From NCBI RefSeq assembly GCF_000004075.3, contig NC_026659.2, positions 124,001 through 188,000 of the forward strand: a stretch of 64,000 nucleotides of DNA. Reading direction: 5' to 3'. The notes beneath the pieces were generated by a model. That model had not been told where the DNA came from. It did not search any database and was given only the letters and a program-made list of their open reading frames with translations. The DNA comes from Cucumis sativus (lineage: Eukaryota; Streptophyta; Magnoliopsida; Cucurbitales; Cucurbitaceae). Below, piece after piece: positions 24,813 to 37,075 of this stretch (its first letter is position 1; the number at the start of each line of letters is the position of its first letter). The position numbers and the translations under genes were made by a program.

Positions 24813-27800
24813 TATTTTTATTTTTCACTTTTAAATACAAATGTTCACGTTGCTAGAAAAAGAAAGATGAAGAAAATGGTGTGTGCTTTTTTCTTTTCTT
24901 TACTTCATAGTTTGGTGTTGGTGGGGTGATTTTGTTTGTGGGGTTTTGATGGAAAAAAAAACTAACAATAGGGTTTTTGTTTTTCCTCTCTTATGTTTCC
25001 TTTTTGTGTGTGTGTGTGTGTGTGTGTAATCTTTTTATTATATAGAGGATTTGGATGGTTTTGAAGCTTTGTTTTCAGGTCAGCTTCAAATGAATTGACA
25101 TTTGAAATTCAGTGGAAAATATATCACACACAGATATATATGTTGTACGTTGTTGTGTTACAAAACAAATATCAGAGAGAGCTCATTGATTCCTATTGTA
25201 GAGCTTAAATATTTCATGATTATTATCTTTTTTGTATCTCATCTTTTAATTATATTGTTGGGTTTTGACTTGTTTTTCCATTTGTTTTGTTGATGTATAA
25301 TGTTTATATATATTGAAGTATGGTTTAGGGATTAGAATGGAGTTATGATGAACAGCCTGCAAATTGCAGCTTGCTTGGCTACAGCTACAAACACTACTAC
25401 TACACTACAACAACAACAACTACCTTTGTTTATTATTATTTTTATTTGAGAAAAACTGAGATTTGTGTGATTAATTAAACATAATTTATTTGTTAGAAGA
25501 GGAGTGAGAGAGTGAGGTGGCTGCCAATCCCTTTTAACAGCAAAAGTTAGTGTGTGTTTGGTTGCCAAAATGCAAATGCCAATTGCCCAACAGCTCACAA
25601 ATGTCAGTGTCTTTTCAGCAAAACCCCATCTGAAGTAATTCTTTATGATCGAACACTTCCATCCATTAAAAAGCTAAGCCCTACGGGAATCCCAATAAAT
25701 TAAAACCCCTCTCTTCTCTTCATTTCATGTTAGCATAGCCTTAGCTACATTCCCAACAAGGAAAAGGGGAATAATCAATCAAACCATTGTATATCATTCA
25801 ATTACTCTATAGTCTTTTACTTGCATAGAAATATAGAGAACAACATTAAGGTCCCATTGAAGGGTCTCTCTCTTTTTGTCCTTTTTAATAACTATCTACC
25901 CTACTTGTTGACTTCAAGGATGCAAACAATGAATGATGTGCAATATGCTTCCTTCATGAAGCTGAGTCAACATTCGCAATATTTGTCATTGCAAATAATT
26001 ATATAGGGTATGCATAAATGCAGTTACCTTATGGAAAAGAGTCAAGATGGAGGGAGATGCATGAGATTGAGCTCCAATTAAAGAATAATATGATAAAAGA
26101 CTATGCCCTACAACTTTGTTTGTGTATATTTAAAGAGAGAGAGAGAAAAATGGTGGGGGAAATTGGGGTTTGTTTGGTCGTAAGGACCCACCAAACATTC
26201 CCTTAGATAAGTGCGCCAGAAAAATCTTGAAGGGAATTTTGGAGTTTCCATTTCAAAGTAACAGAAACCAAAAAGAGCAGCAGTTTGGTAAGGGATAATT
26301 TTCGTAGTTTGAAAATTTTCCATGTAGTTGCTTACAAAAGTAGAAATTAAGTACTGCCTACAATTCATGAAATCAATTAATATACTATTTATTTGACAAC
26401 ATGACTTGTCAAATATGAGTAGACGAGTTACATTGTCTTCTTATCGTAGTTGCTATTTATTATAGCTTGCACCCTTTTCATGCATTCCGATCACCATGAA
26501 AGAAAAAACTTTGTCGCATGATAATTTATGATTGAATACTTGAATAGATTGCATAAAGATAAGTGTAGATTAAGACATAATAACATATTTTGGTGAAGGT
26601 TTTTGAGGGGAAAGAAAGGTAGTTATTTTTTCTTCTCCAAACAAGAGAGAAAATAAGAGTGAAAACAAAAGTAGAGAGAATAAGAGGCACATGCTTGTGA
26701 AAATATAGAAGTTGAGTGAGAAAAATAGGGAGAGAGCACCAACAACTATTGGGGGCAAGAACTAAGAACGAGAGCGATATCGTAATTTTTTCTTATGAAC
26801 TAATAGACAAAGAAATAGAGTGGACATCATCTATCTCTCACTCTTCTGACCTACGAATCTAAAATAAACGCTCAATTTCTATTTCAAAAGCTTACTTTAT
26901 TATGCTATGCAGTTGACACATATTAGAGGCTTCCACAGAATTGCAAACTAATTGGTAACAATAATTCCTTATCTCAACTGATCCAATTGCGGTATTTCAA
27001 ACACAATAGCTTTTATTTGACTATTTGATCAAGAGTCCATATTCATTTTTAATCTCCATCATAATATAAACTTATTGCAAAAGAGTAATCGACTTTCTTC
27101 TTTAAGCTTTCTTCAAGGGGTGGAAAGAGTGCCAGAGTCATTATATCATATATCCCAGAAGAATTAGAGGATTCATAGTTATCTGACTCATCTAGGAATG
27201 CCCAATAGAAATCATAAGAAGACATTTTAGAAGAGTAGAAGGCTCTTCTATCGAAGGATGACACCAATTATCATATATAAATAACCTAAAGGTAGAGTTC
27301 TAAAAACAAAAAAGTACTATTATTTAATTTAAAAAATGTTGTAATGAGTTGGCAAATAGAGAAGAATACTTGGGTGGTTTCTTGTGAAAAAAGAATACTC
27401 GAGAGGCTTTGAAATGAAGATCAATTGAGAGTCCTTTAAGATCAAAGTGGGATAGCATTGAAAATAAAGGGACAAGGAAAGGTCAGAACTCATAAGTCAT
27501 GGGTGGTCCACTGTTTTAGCAGTTGGAAAAATCTATGATAATCTTTGAAGTCGTGTTTATAGGCTATTTGAAAAAACGAAATTAAAAAACATGTGAGTAA
27601 GTGAAATTTTGTTTGATTAAGACTTCGCTTGAAGAAGTGTTTGTAAAACTAACTACTACTTTTATTTTATAGTACCCTTTATGCTAATCACCCTAATTTT
27701 GAAAGAGACTAACTCTATTGATAATGAAAAGATGGATCGTTTATGAAATCACCCAACAGGATAAAAAATAGTCTTCTTTTTCGTATTCTAATAATTAAAC

Positions 27801-28280
27801 AATTAATAAAAGACTTATTATACTGATAAACAACCAGACAGGCAAATCGTGGACTATCATGAAACAATTTAGTTTGAAGTAATGATGATTTTTATCAAAA
27901 AAGTTTACAGAACATGCCTGGTTTAGTAATGTGGAGTGGTTGAACTTTCATGTGAAGACCAAAATCAAGCATCGGCTGTTCTCACTATAACACAATTTTC
28001 TCGTCCCCAACCAATGTTCCCTGAGATAGGGACGTTTCCTTCAAAAATCAAGGCAAAGATACGCTGTTTCTGTTTTTCTCTTCATACTTGACCAAGTGTG
28101 TGTTTTTCTAACTTCATCCCCTTTTCTTTCCTTTAACATTCCACCCTAAAAATTCATCACTGTTACTCCAAACCCGACATCACGAGATATTTCTACTGCT
28201 GCATCTGCCACATTCCAGACAACATCAGGAAGAGTTTATTGATGCAATGACAACCTAAAGAAACATTACCATATTTATAT
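24813..28280. other. Dof 3' UTR and intergenic region
   Basis: The first 300-500 bp are probably the Dof 3' UTR and include a (GT)n run at about 25004-25027. The remainder is AT-rich with no supported gene. The part near 28.0-28.28 kb probably contains the 3' UTR of the minus-strand CDC14-like gene. Confidence 0.5.
25004..25027. repeat. (GT)n microsatellite
   Basis: About 12 GT dinucleotides downstream of the Dof stop codon, probably within its 3' UTR. Confidence 0.85.
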
Positions 28281-30828
28281 TTAATACAGGTCCAGCGACT
28301 CGAGAACCCGACGAGCTTGGATGTGTAGTGCTGTTAATCTCTGCTCTGGATCAAGAGTTGACCCAAATTGACTGGCTGCCCATATCAAGGAGGCTGATTT
28401 CTCTCCTAGAAGCTGCCTTATGTCTTCATGTATGGTTGCTAGAGGAGGCCTTCCCCTCCCATTTACATGTCCAATAAGAAGCAATAAGAACTCACCACAT
28501 TTCAACCTAATCAGAAGACAAATTAATGGGGAGAATTAGATTAGAAAATAAGGAAATACATCGTATTGGTAGCCTTTAAAGAGGGCTATATCTCTCCACC
28601 AACTGGATATCATATAGCGAATGGTTAATGTGAAGATAATAAAGGAAGCGCCAGATACAGATTGATAGGTGGGGATGGGAAGGACCTGAGGTTTTCATCA
28701 ATCTGTTTGTCCCTTATGAGCACTGCAACTTCCTCAATACCGTTGCAAACCTCAAAATCCTGAAAATAAAAAACATGAGACTCCTTGGTTTTTCATCAAA
28801 CTAAACAGTTGGTAGGAACAATACTTCCCATGAGTAAAGGATTAAACTTGATATTTCAGAAATGCTAGCCATGAAAACAAGACTTGTTATAGTGTTTTCA
28901 ATCGCGTACATCCGGAAAATTCATGAAATATCAACGCAACACAATGATTGAGAGAACAATACAATACAAACAGGAGAGTTGAGTACAAGAACAAAGGCAT
29001 CGTAAAGTATGTCTTAATGACAGCATTACCATTTGATTGGCTGAAGAATCCAACATTACTGAAATTAAAGCATCTAAGCATGCACCTTGTTCGAGTATTC
29101 CACGAATAGACAATATGTTCATCAAAACCTGAAGAAAAAAATTGGATATTCAGATTCCACAGTTTCAGCCAACAGAACGCTAGAAAATTTTAGGCATTAT
29201 GTAGTTTCTGGCTATATGCACTACCATCCTACGACCTTCTGCAACCAGAACTTGAGGAAACATGACATCCTCAACCATAAGAAAACAAAGATATGCATGA
29301 ACAAATACTCATTACGAAAGATGAATACTAAAAATTCCTCAATTCATAATCCTGTCAATAAAGACAAGTTCAAAAACGGTACTGCATAGACTGGAAATTT
29401 TGATCCATTCATTCATCTTTGGCATTCAGAGGTAACAATAACTATCCTGTCTCTGTACATGAACCGGAAAGGACATACAAATTCTAAGACAAAGATATAC
29501 AAAAGAGGGAAGGGAGATAAGGGGCCAACCAAGCTCCTACCAAATTACTGACGACCCATTTGGATTGACTTGAGTGTTTATAAACTTTTTTTTCTTTTGC
29601 GTTTATAAACATTTAATTTAAACACTTACGAGTCAATCCAAACACACACTACAAAAAGTAAAAGCAATACAAACATGTTTTCCAAAGAAGTCTAAGAGAC
29701 GATCGGTGACTTGTGTAAAGGTATACTAGCAATGCAAAGGTTCTCTGTAAATCCTCGCAGCTCAATTAAAGAGTAAGCTTCTTCTAATGTCAAAACACCG
29801 TCTTATCCAAACCGTATATAAATTAACCGAAGTTGACTCTATAATTTAAGCAGATAGAGTAGAAGCCCATGTCTAAACATCATACCTGTTCATGTAACTA
29901 TCGGCAGTAGGCTAAACAATTTTAAAGAGACAGGATAATAAAGGAATGGCACGAGAGCTTGAAAAATCAAGAGGACATACCGGAATTGCCTTGTGCTGAT
30001 GGGCTAAAGCAGTGCTCTCTCTGTGAAGAAGACAACAACCTTCTAAAACTCGTAGTGCAAGGGCAACTTCGGCATCGGTTGAAGGACTAGCGATCTTCAA
30101 AGGTTCCACTCCAAAGATATGGTCCAAATTTACCACAGGATCATCCTCTGATTCTTTTAACGACTGTTGAAATAGAACTGGAACCACTGTCACATGGCCA
30201 AAACGGAGAGGGAAGAACATCATTTTATTGGGCGCACGAGAAAAAAAAATGCAGCAATCGAGCTTCTGGGGAAGCACAACTGAAATCTGGAACTTGGCTT
30301 CACACCCAAAAAGACTAAAGAGATTCGTAATTTTCTAAAACTCATACAATTTCCAAAGTTTGTAAATTCAGTGTGCAATATCTTGCAGCAAAACAAAATC
30401 ACGCTAGAAACAAAAATGCAATGCAGCTGATTTAATCTTCTCCGTTGGTCACAGTTTCACCCAACAGAAAGAGCAAAAGAAAGTTAACGCAAGGAACGAG
30501 AATCGAGGAATTTCAGACCTTGAAGCTCGGGCACGGACTGAGTCTGGCAGAAAAGCTCGATCGTAGAATTGGATTCAGCAATGGAGCGAAGGGACTTGAG
30601 GAGGCTACGAAGACCACAGACTCGGAGAAAGCTAAACTCGGCGCTGGCATCTCTGAGGCCTGTTCGAAGAGCAAAAGTAACCTCACGAAAGAGCCTCTGA
30701 CGGTTCAAAGAATTGACCAACTCCCCGACGGCGGAAGATGTTGCAGAGGCCGATTGGTCGTCCGGCAAAGAATCGGCTGAGGGATTAGGCGTGAGTCCGT
30801 CGGTCCACAATGCCTTCTTGAGGTACAT
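28281..30828 (-). CDS. ARM-fold protein, probable CDC14/SIN-component-like
   Basis: Predicted 304-residue protein from five exons: 30828-30519, 30186-29981, 29128-29030, 28759-28686 and 28506-28281. The start is the ATG giving MYLKKALWTDGL. A TTG two codons upstream is not used. The protein is helical and leucine-rich throughout, with no membrane segment. Segments such as LRVLEGCCLLHRES, LEQGACLDALISVMLDSS and LKCGEFLLLLIGHVNGRGR look like armadillo-type helices. I recall plant proteins of this shape being assigned to the family named after the fission yeast Cdc14 septation-initiation component, which is not the Cdc14 phosphatase. That assignment is from memory and moderate. Its role in plants is unclear. 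The gene structure itself is well supported because all four junctions keep frame. Confidence 0.8.
29557..29644. mobile_element. Small MITE-like inverted repeat in an intron of the CDC14-like gene
   Basis: The left arm reads TTTGGATTGACT then GAGTGTTTATAAAC. The right arm, read in reverse complement, starts TTTGGATTGACT and includes AGTGTTT and GTTTATAAAC in the same order, with a small internal insertion. The arms meet around a T-rich centre. This is the structure of a short foldback MITE. No clear target-site duplication was found, so the superfamily is not assigned. Confidence 0.6.
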
Positions 30829-33800
30829 CTCCAATTAGGGAGTCCGGCGTCGGAGAAAGAAGGTGTGTGAATCGATGCAACGGTGGTTTGTTCTTCGAAA
30901 GCGATCGGAAAAGAAATGTCGCCGTTGCAATTAGTTAACAATGAAGTATATATATTCTTAATAAAAGAAAATTAAGAATAAAATTGAGGTCCAAATTTTA
31001 ATTGAAAACGTTTAATCAAAAGCAAAACTTCCCTAGAATTTGTCACACCATTCTCGAATTTGTTTTCCTCCTAAGATTTTCTTAATTAAAAAAAGAAAAA
31101 GAAACTGGATTTTAGTATCAGTTCCTATTTGGATTAATCTAATATTTGCTGATGTTAGTGAATATATGTGACAAAAAGAAGGATTAATCCTTTTTTTTTC
31201 CTTTAGCTTTGATATAAATATATTTTAGATTAACCAAACTTAATATCAAACTTTTTTTCCAATGCATTATTAACATACCTACTTCAGTTTGATAAAATTC
31301 GAGTTAATAGTTTAATTTGAGTTTTTAGTATTTCAATTCGAATTGGTATAAGCATAGAACTTTTATGTTCCTTTGGCATAGCGGATGGGTAATTAGAGTT
31401 GTAAAATATGGAACCAAAGTTATCAATCTCTTGGATTCAATGCAATTTCATTCTGACCCTTGAAAGAAATCATCGTACTCTAAAAATAATAAAAATGTAA
31501 AATACAAGAAATTGTGTTTTTATTTGTGAGATGCAATAATTAATTATCAATATTTGAGATAATGACGTTAAAAAACTTCTTCCCAGTATTAAAGAGAGGT
31601 TGAAAAGATAATTCACGTAATTAAAGAGTTAAACCTTCATTCGCCACTTCGTTGATTTGATTTGGGTCAATGTTAATCTAAAGAAAGAACCATTTGGTGG
31701 CAGTCTCCCATCCATGCCTTTTGTTTTTAATCAAATGAGACAAAAGATTCCAACTTATCAAATTAAGTAGTAATTCATTAATATCATTTGGATTATAATT
31801 TCAACCTCTTAAAAGTTAGAGAAGCAGATGCCTTGGACCGCTCAGTCCATGCCCATGATTGAGCATCGATTTTCAACTTCTTTGACTATATCTATATTTC
31901 TGCTAAAACACAACCTTCCCCAATATTGGTCTGTAGAACATATCACCTTTGAAGTTTGCTGATATGATAACTGCTTGCACATTCTAAGTTCAAACCTTCA
32001 GAGGCAGAGAGCATCTGTTTGATTTTCCCATGAGAAATGGTGTTAACGAAGATTTAAGCTGGTGGCTATATGAGTTTTGACTAGTTATGTTATTTATCCT
32101 GATTTCTCACTAGTTTTAGTTTTTTTAACCAAACCTCGACTATTGGCATTCATTGTGAGAACTCCTGCAGAGTTTTAGTTCACACTGATATGAAGATGAT
32201 GCTATAAATATAAAGATGATATGGTTTTATCCAAGTGCATATGCTAGAGACTGAATTCAGATGTGGGATGCACAGCTGCAGTTTTCATGAACAAGGAAGA
32301 ATTGAAATTTGCTTACTGCAGATGCCAAAAGCTGCAATGCAGTTCATTAGCTAACGAAGACGGAGTTGAAGATGACCCCAAACACTGGCTTTTGTGTTAT
32401 GGTACTCCCTTTTCTGCTTTCAAGCAGAGTTGACTGCATACCTGCATGTCATTCAAAATAATCTACTTCCCGAGTTCCATTTATAAAATCTTGGAGTTCA
32501 ACAACCAGTAGAGAAAAATAGAACATCACATAAGCAAACAGCTTAATAACTACGGCCATCTAGTTGCCAAAGTACAGGCAGGCTAATTGAATTATCAGCC
32601 GACCGATTCTGGCCACCTTATTTAAGAACTAAACACTGTCAGTAAAGCTAGAAGTAAAAGAAAAGAAGAGGTGCCGTCCAGAACAAACATAAGAAGTATC
32701 ATCACTACTGACTAGTAGTTCAGGGATTCAAGAGGCAAAGGGTGTAGCATGATCAAGAACCATAAGACGCACAATAACCAGAAATTGAGGCTTTGAGTCC
32801 TAAACATGGAACTAATGTCCAGCCATGTACTTATCAATTCTTATCTTCTCTGAAGAAACTAGAGACACACATGCCCCATTGAAAGCTGCAGTATGCAATT
32901 CGCTTGATTGACTTCTCACTAATTAGAGAATCAGACATGGAGAAAAATGAGAAGCAATCCAGTAAAACATAGGATAAAACCTTTCCTAGTGTTGGAGGCA
33001 AGGTAAACCATAAAACCTTTTATCTCACCATGCTTGAAACTTTACAGAGACGAGACACGTTAAAAGGCTTTGAAAATGGGGGTATCTTAATATGCACCGC
33101 CATAAACTTTAAGCATGGCCACCATCCAGAATCCATGGAAAGGAAACTAACTTTGTCCTACTCTCACCTTTCTCTTCTTTATCTTCTATCTATGTTTCAC
33201 CATAACATTCTTCTGAGAAGGAGATAGCACCTAGAACAGAGTGGCTAACCTCGTTCTTCTGGAGAGAGAGAACTTTTTTACAAAAAGGAAAAATAGAGAC
33301 CAATGCAAACAGAGAAAAGGAGAAACTGTGAATGGCGGAGCAGTGAGTTTGCTAGTCAGCATAACTGGTCACTCTCTTTAAAATATGAGGGAAAAAGAAA
33401 ACTAACATAGGGAAAAATGATCATCAATTTAGTTGAAATTGCTAAGTTCTCGCCAACTCAATGTTACACTTTTTTAGCCAGTACAGCTCAAAGCATGCAA
33501 ACAAAAAATGGAGAACGCTTACGGAACACCAATCCCAGAGAAATTGGACTGAAGATACTAATAAGATTTTTTTTTCATCTCGGTAGAATCAAAGACAAGA
33601 CAACAATATCAAAGTAATCCAGGGAATGTTCAGAGCAAGAATGACTTAAATTAAGCACCACAATTTCATTAACACAGATGGTGAGGACTCAAAATACAAT
33701 GATGTCCAATACAATGATATCCAGTTGAGTTCACAACTTACAGAAATATACTATATACACGAGGAACAGAAAACAATGACGAGATAGATGAGAGCTTTAT

Positions 33801-33877
33801 ATACAAGATAACAACACGAAGAATCAATAAACTTACATCAAGATAAAAATCAATGCATTAAATACGACCAGAGGATG
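30829..33877. other. Region between the CDC14-like gene and the first Yippee gene
   Basis: The part next to 30830-30945 is the probable 5' UTR and promoter of the minus-strand CDC14-like gene. From 30.95 to about 31.9 kb the DNA is AT-rich and featureless. From 32.0 to 33.65 kb it is less AT-rich and looks transcribed, possibly extended 3' UTR of the Yippee gene or a non-coding RNA, but no coding sequence is supported. Confidence 0.4.
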
Positions 33878-34468
33878 CTACCAGTTGTCCCTAACGATTT
33901 TTGATTTTTCAAGAATGAACTTCCCTTCTTTGTACTTCTGAGATGCCTCATATGCCCTTTCATATTTCCACCCGAGCACCTCACGGCAGTCAACACAATG
34001 CACATCAGCAACAGTGTGGAGACCCGTCATGAGATGCCGGTCTTCTTTTGGTCCCACTGTGATGTTCATAGCATGAGAGAAGAGAAAAGCACGCCCATGC
34101 CTTCCCTATTGAGAAAATTTAACACAAAAACAGTATTGGACTATGTACGAAGGTCAAAGTTTCAGAAAGGCATTCCAATCTTCAAGTTTAATCTGAAGTT
34201 TCAGCAAGATTATGTTAACAACACGAAACACAGTAAGATTAAAAACAATATAAACATCGAGGAACCCTTTTTGAATTGGGTTCTCTTCTGGGCGATTAGC
34301 GAGGCTTCTTGAATTGATGATCAGACGCAGTAAGATCAAAAATAAAATAAAAGGCTTAGATTTGTTTTTCATCACCTGAAAAGCTTTAGAAATGATATCA
34401 TCGTGAAAGGCAACATGGTTCCTACAATTACAGCAGCTGTACAAACGAGGCCCCAACAGTTCAGCCAT
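33878..34468 (-). CDS. Yippee-like zinc-binding protein (copy 1)
   Basis: Predicted 106-residue protein from two exons, 34468-34376 and 34105-33878, joined in phase 0 after KAFQ. The Yippee zinc site is perfect: C12 and C15, then C68 and C71 with 52 residues between the pairs. Family signatures include [35 protein letters not shown] and [20 protein letters not shown]. Yippee proteins are small, highly conserved and nuclear or centrosome-linked in animals. Animal YPEL5 works with a CTLH-type ubiquitin ligase, and the plant role is little known. The gene has a leader with at least one small non-coding exon (about 34648-34674). A related copy lies 2.5 kb upstream on the same strand. Confidence 0.92.
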
Positions 34469-35215
34469 TGATCATCAAGCAGAAAGACCTCCAGACACCT
34501 CTCCCCCTAAAGAATCATCAAGCCCAACCCAAGTTAACAAAAACAAAACCCAGACACCAATAGAAGTGAATCAAGGCTTTCAATCAAGAAACCATAAAAG
34601 ATGGATACGATCAAAAGCTAAAGAAGGGTAGGAAAAAATGTCTACCTACAATGAAATCAATGGTGACCCAGAAATCTGCAGCAAAAGATAAGAAAAAGAA
34701 AAGGGGTTAGCGTGCAAATAAATAAACAATAATAACACAATGGATCACAGAAAGGGTGAAGAATTCAACAAGTAAGACCAAAAAGAAAAGGGTAAAAAAA
34801 ATAGAGGGATAGGGACAGGATTAGGAGGGATAAAGAAGAGGAAGACCAATAAATAATAATAGTGTGCGAAGGATCATTCATAATAGAATACCCAAAAGGA
34901 AAAATGTGAAAAAATCATTCATTGAATCAACGAAAGGGGAAAAAAAAAAACAAAAAAGGATGAACCTGAGGAAAGTTAAATACAAATTGAAGAGATGGAG
35001 AGAGAGAAAGAGTGGAAGGTTAAGACGAGTGGAAGAGAAGTCATTCTTAGCTTGGAGAGTGTGAAAAGGAATTAGGAATTGAATTAAGAAAAGGAAAATA
35101 GGGTTTAGAAAGTGAAGTGAGAAATTTAAGGGAAGGAATGATGAGTAGAGGGAGAGTGTGTCTCCATGGATGTGCCGCTCTGAAGCTCTCTACACAGTTT
35201 TAGAGAGAGAGAGTT
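34469..35215 (-). other. Intron-containing 5' UTR and promoter of Yippee copy 1
   Basis: Minus-strand splice signals (an acceptor CTGCAG near 34675 and a donor TAG/GTAGAC near 34647) suggest a small non-coding leader exon between the coding start and the promoter. A GA-rich tract around 35199-35212 resembles the start-site region. Limits are approximate. Confidence 0.4.
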
Positions 35216-36272
35216 TTGGTTTGAAGATGATTTGATTTGATGACTTAGTTGAGCGAGCCACGCGCCATACCCTACGCCTACACACCATGCAGCCGCGGTT
35301 AGTGATCGAATCTACAACCTCTAATCCTCTACTAAACTCATTTATTTACCACATCTTCTTTTTTTTTTCATATTTTATCTATTATATTTCAATATTCACA
35401 CACTTACTTACTTACTTACTTATTAATTTATTTTTCGATTTAGTTCTCAAATTTTAAAAATATAAACGAAATTTTAACATTGTGTTTTTAATCATATAAT
35501 CTATAGGTTATCTAATACTCCATCTTAATAAATATTTACTATTTTATTTAACTAGTTTTTGTATAATCATGTTGGTTTGGTTTCAACAAAACTTTAGAAT
35601 TATAGAATTAACAATACAGAAACCATCTTCACAATTTTCTTTTGGACTATAGTAAGAGAGAGTGCAATTCAATTACTACTACGTTAAATCAACGGTGAAA
35701 ATATCATATTCCAATTGACTTATGGATTAAATTGAAGATGTCATGTTCATATTATGACTAAACATCACTATTTTAAAAAGAAAATTACGGTGACAACGTA
35801 GGAATATGGTATGTAAAGTCTGAATAATTTTTCGATTTTGTAGATATCACAACTTTTCATATGCACAATAGATTCTTCCTCATCAGGGTTGGTGGGGAAA
35901 ATGTCGTTATCTAAATTTTCTCTCTTTTCCTCTCATGTAGCAAGCCAACTCTCTCCCTTTACAAAGTCCTAATTTGCAAGAAGACTAAAAAAAGTGTGAA
36001 ATCCCCTTTTATAAATTATATAAAGAAAAGTAGGTAATATAATAGGATTACCAAATTAGATCAGCTTTGAGTTATAACTCATGGAAGGGTCATTGAGAAG
36101 ATATAAACAAGTTATATACTGGACCTTGTAAACTCCAAATGATAGCATAGTAGTAGGGGCTATGATCCTAATAATACACAAAGATGTAGGGTATGATGGA
36201 CTTATTTAATGGAATCATGTATGTCAAACACACTAGATTTATGGTTTTATATTGTTGTTATTACAGTTCAGT
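35216..36272. other. Intergenic spacer between the two Yippee genes
   Basis: AT-rich, with an ACTT tetranucleotide run near 35401-35420. No gene is seen. The part just below 36272 is probably the 3' UTR of the second Yippee gene. Confidence 0.5.
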
Positions 36273-37075
36273 TCAATTGTATTCCTTGGAAATTTTAGCG
36301 GTTTCAATGATGAACTTTCCTTCCTTGTATTTCTGTGAGAGGTCATAAGCTTTGAGATACTTCCAACCCAAAGCTTGTCCACAGATATTGCAATGTATTT
36401 CTGCAGTTTTGAAAATTCCTGTTATCAACTGCTTATGCTCTTTTGGTCCTTCCACTATGTTCTTTGCTTCTGAGAATAGGAATGCTTTCCCTGATTTCGC
36501 CTTCAATATAATAATATAATCATTAAACACAAACTCCTAATTCTAATTTCGATCGTCTCATTTTAAAAACTATCTAATCCAATCGAGAGTATATACATAT
36601 CAGGTCGTGCTTAATGACACAAATCACTCACACTCAACCTTTATATTACCCTTACTCCATCAGTTACTACTTCGATCCAATATTGATCCCAAAGAGACAT
36701 TAGAGTGTCCTTGACATAGCACTAGTACGTGCGGTCATCATGTTATGCAAATTCTGATTAAGGTGACAACTGAATACGTGTGCTTATTGGGTCAGATTCA
36801 TGCATCAGCAGTGATGGGTAAACATAGTTCAATTAGTTAAAGTCATAATAAGGTTAAGATTAATAAATAGATGCTAACGAATCCATGTATTAGGTTGGCT
36901 AAGTAAGAAATCCAGTAAGTGAAGAGTTGAGTATAAATTTCTATAGCAGAACATAACAGTGATAATTAGGAAACAAAGGGTTTACCAAGAAGGATTTAGA
37001 GAGGAGATGGGCTCCGGAAGCGAGGGGATTGCGGCAATTTCTACAGCTATATGTAGGATTCGAATACTCCGCCAT
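36273..37075 (-). CDS. Yippee-like zinc-binding protein (copy 2)
   Basis: Predicted 105-residue protein from two exons, 37075-36986 and 36500-36273, joined in phase 0 at the same place as in copy 1. The zinc site is complete, with C11 and C14, then C67 and C70, again 52 residues apart. It differs from copy 1 in the N-terminus (MAEYSNPTYSCRNC) and in the middle (AKSGKAFLFSEAKNIVEGPK, TAEIHCNICGQALGWKYLKA). Shared strand, intron position and spacing point to a local duplication that has diverged a good deal. Partner and function in plants are not known. Confidence 0.9.

Noticed and set aside
30829-30834. Non-ATG (TTG) start two codons upstream for the CDC14-like gene
   Set aside because: A standard ATG lies at 30828 and keeps the whole protein.
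34070-34105. Suspected two-base frameshift at the start of exon 2 of Yippee copy 1
   Set aside because: Recounting this AG-rich stretch, and reading the opposite strand, shows the full [14 protein letters not shown] frame is intact.
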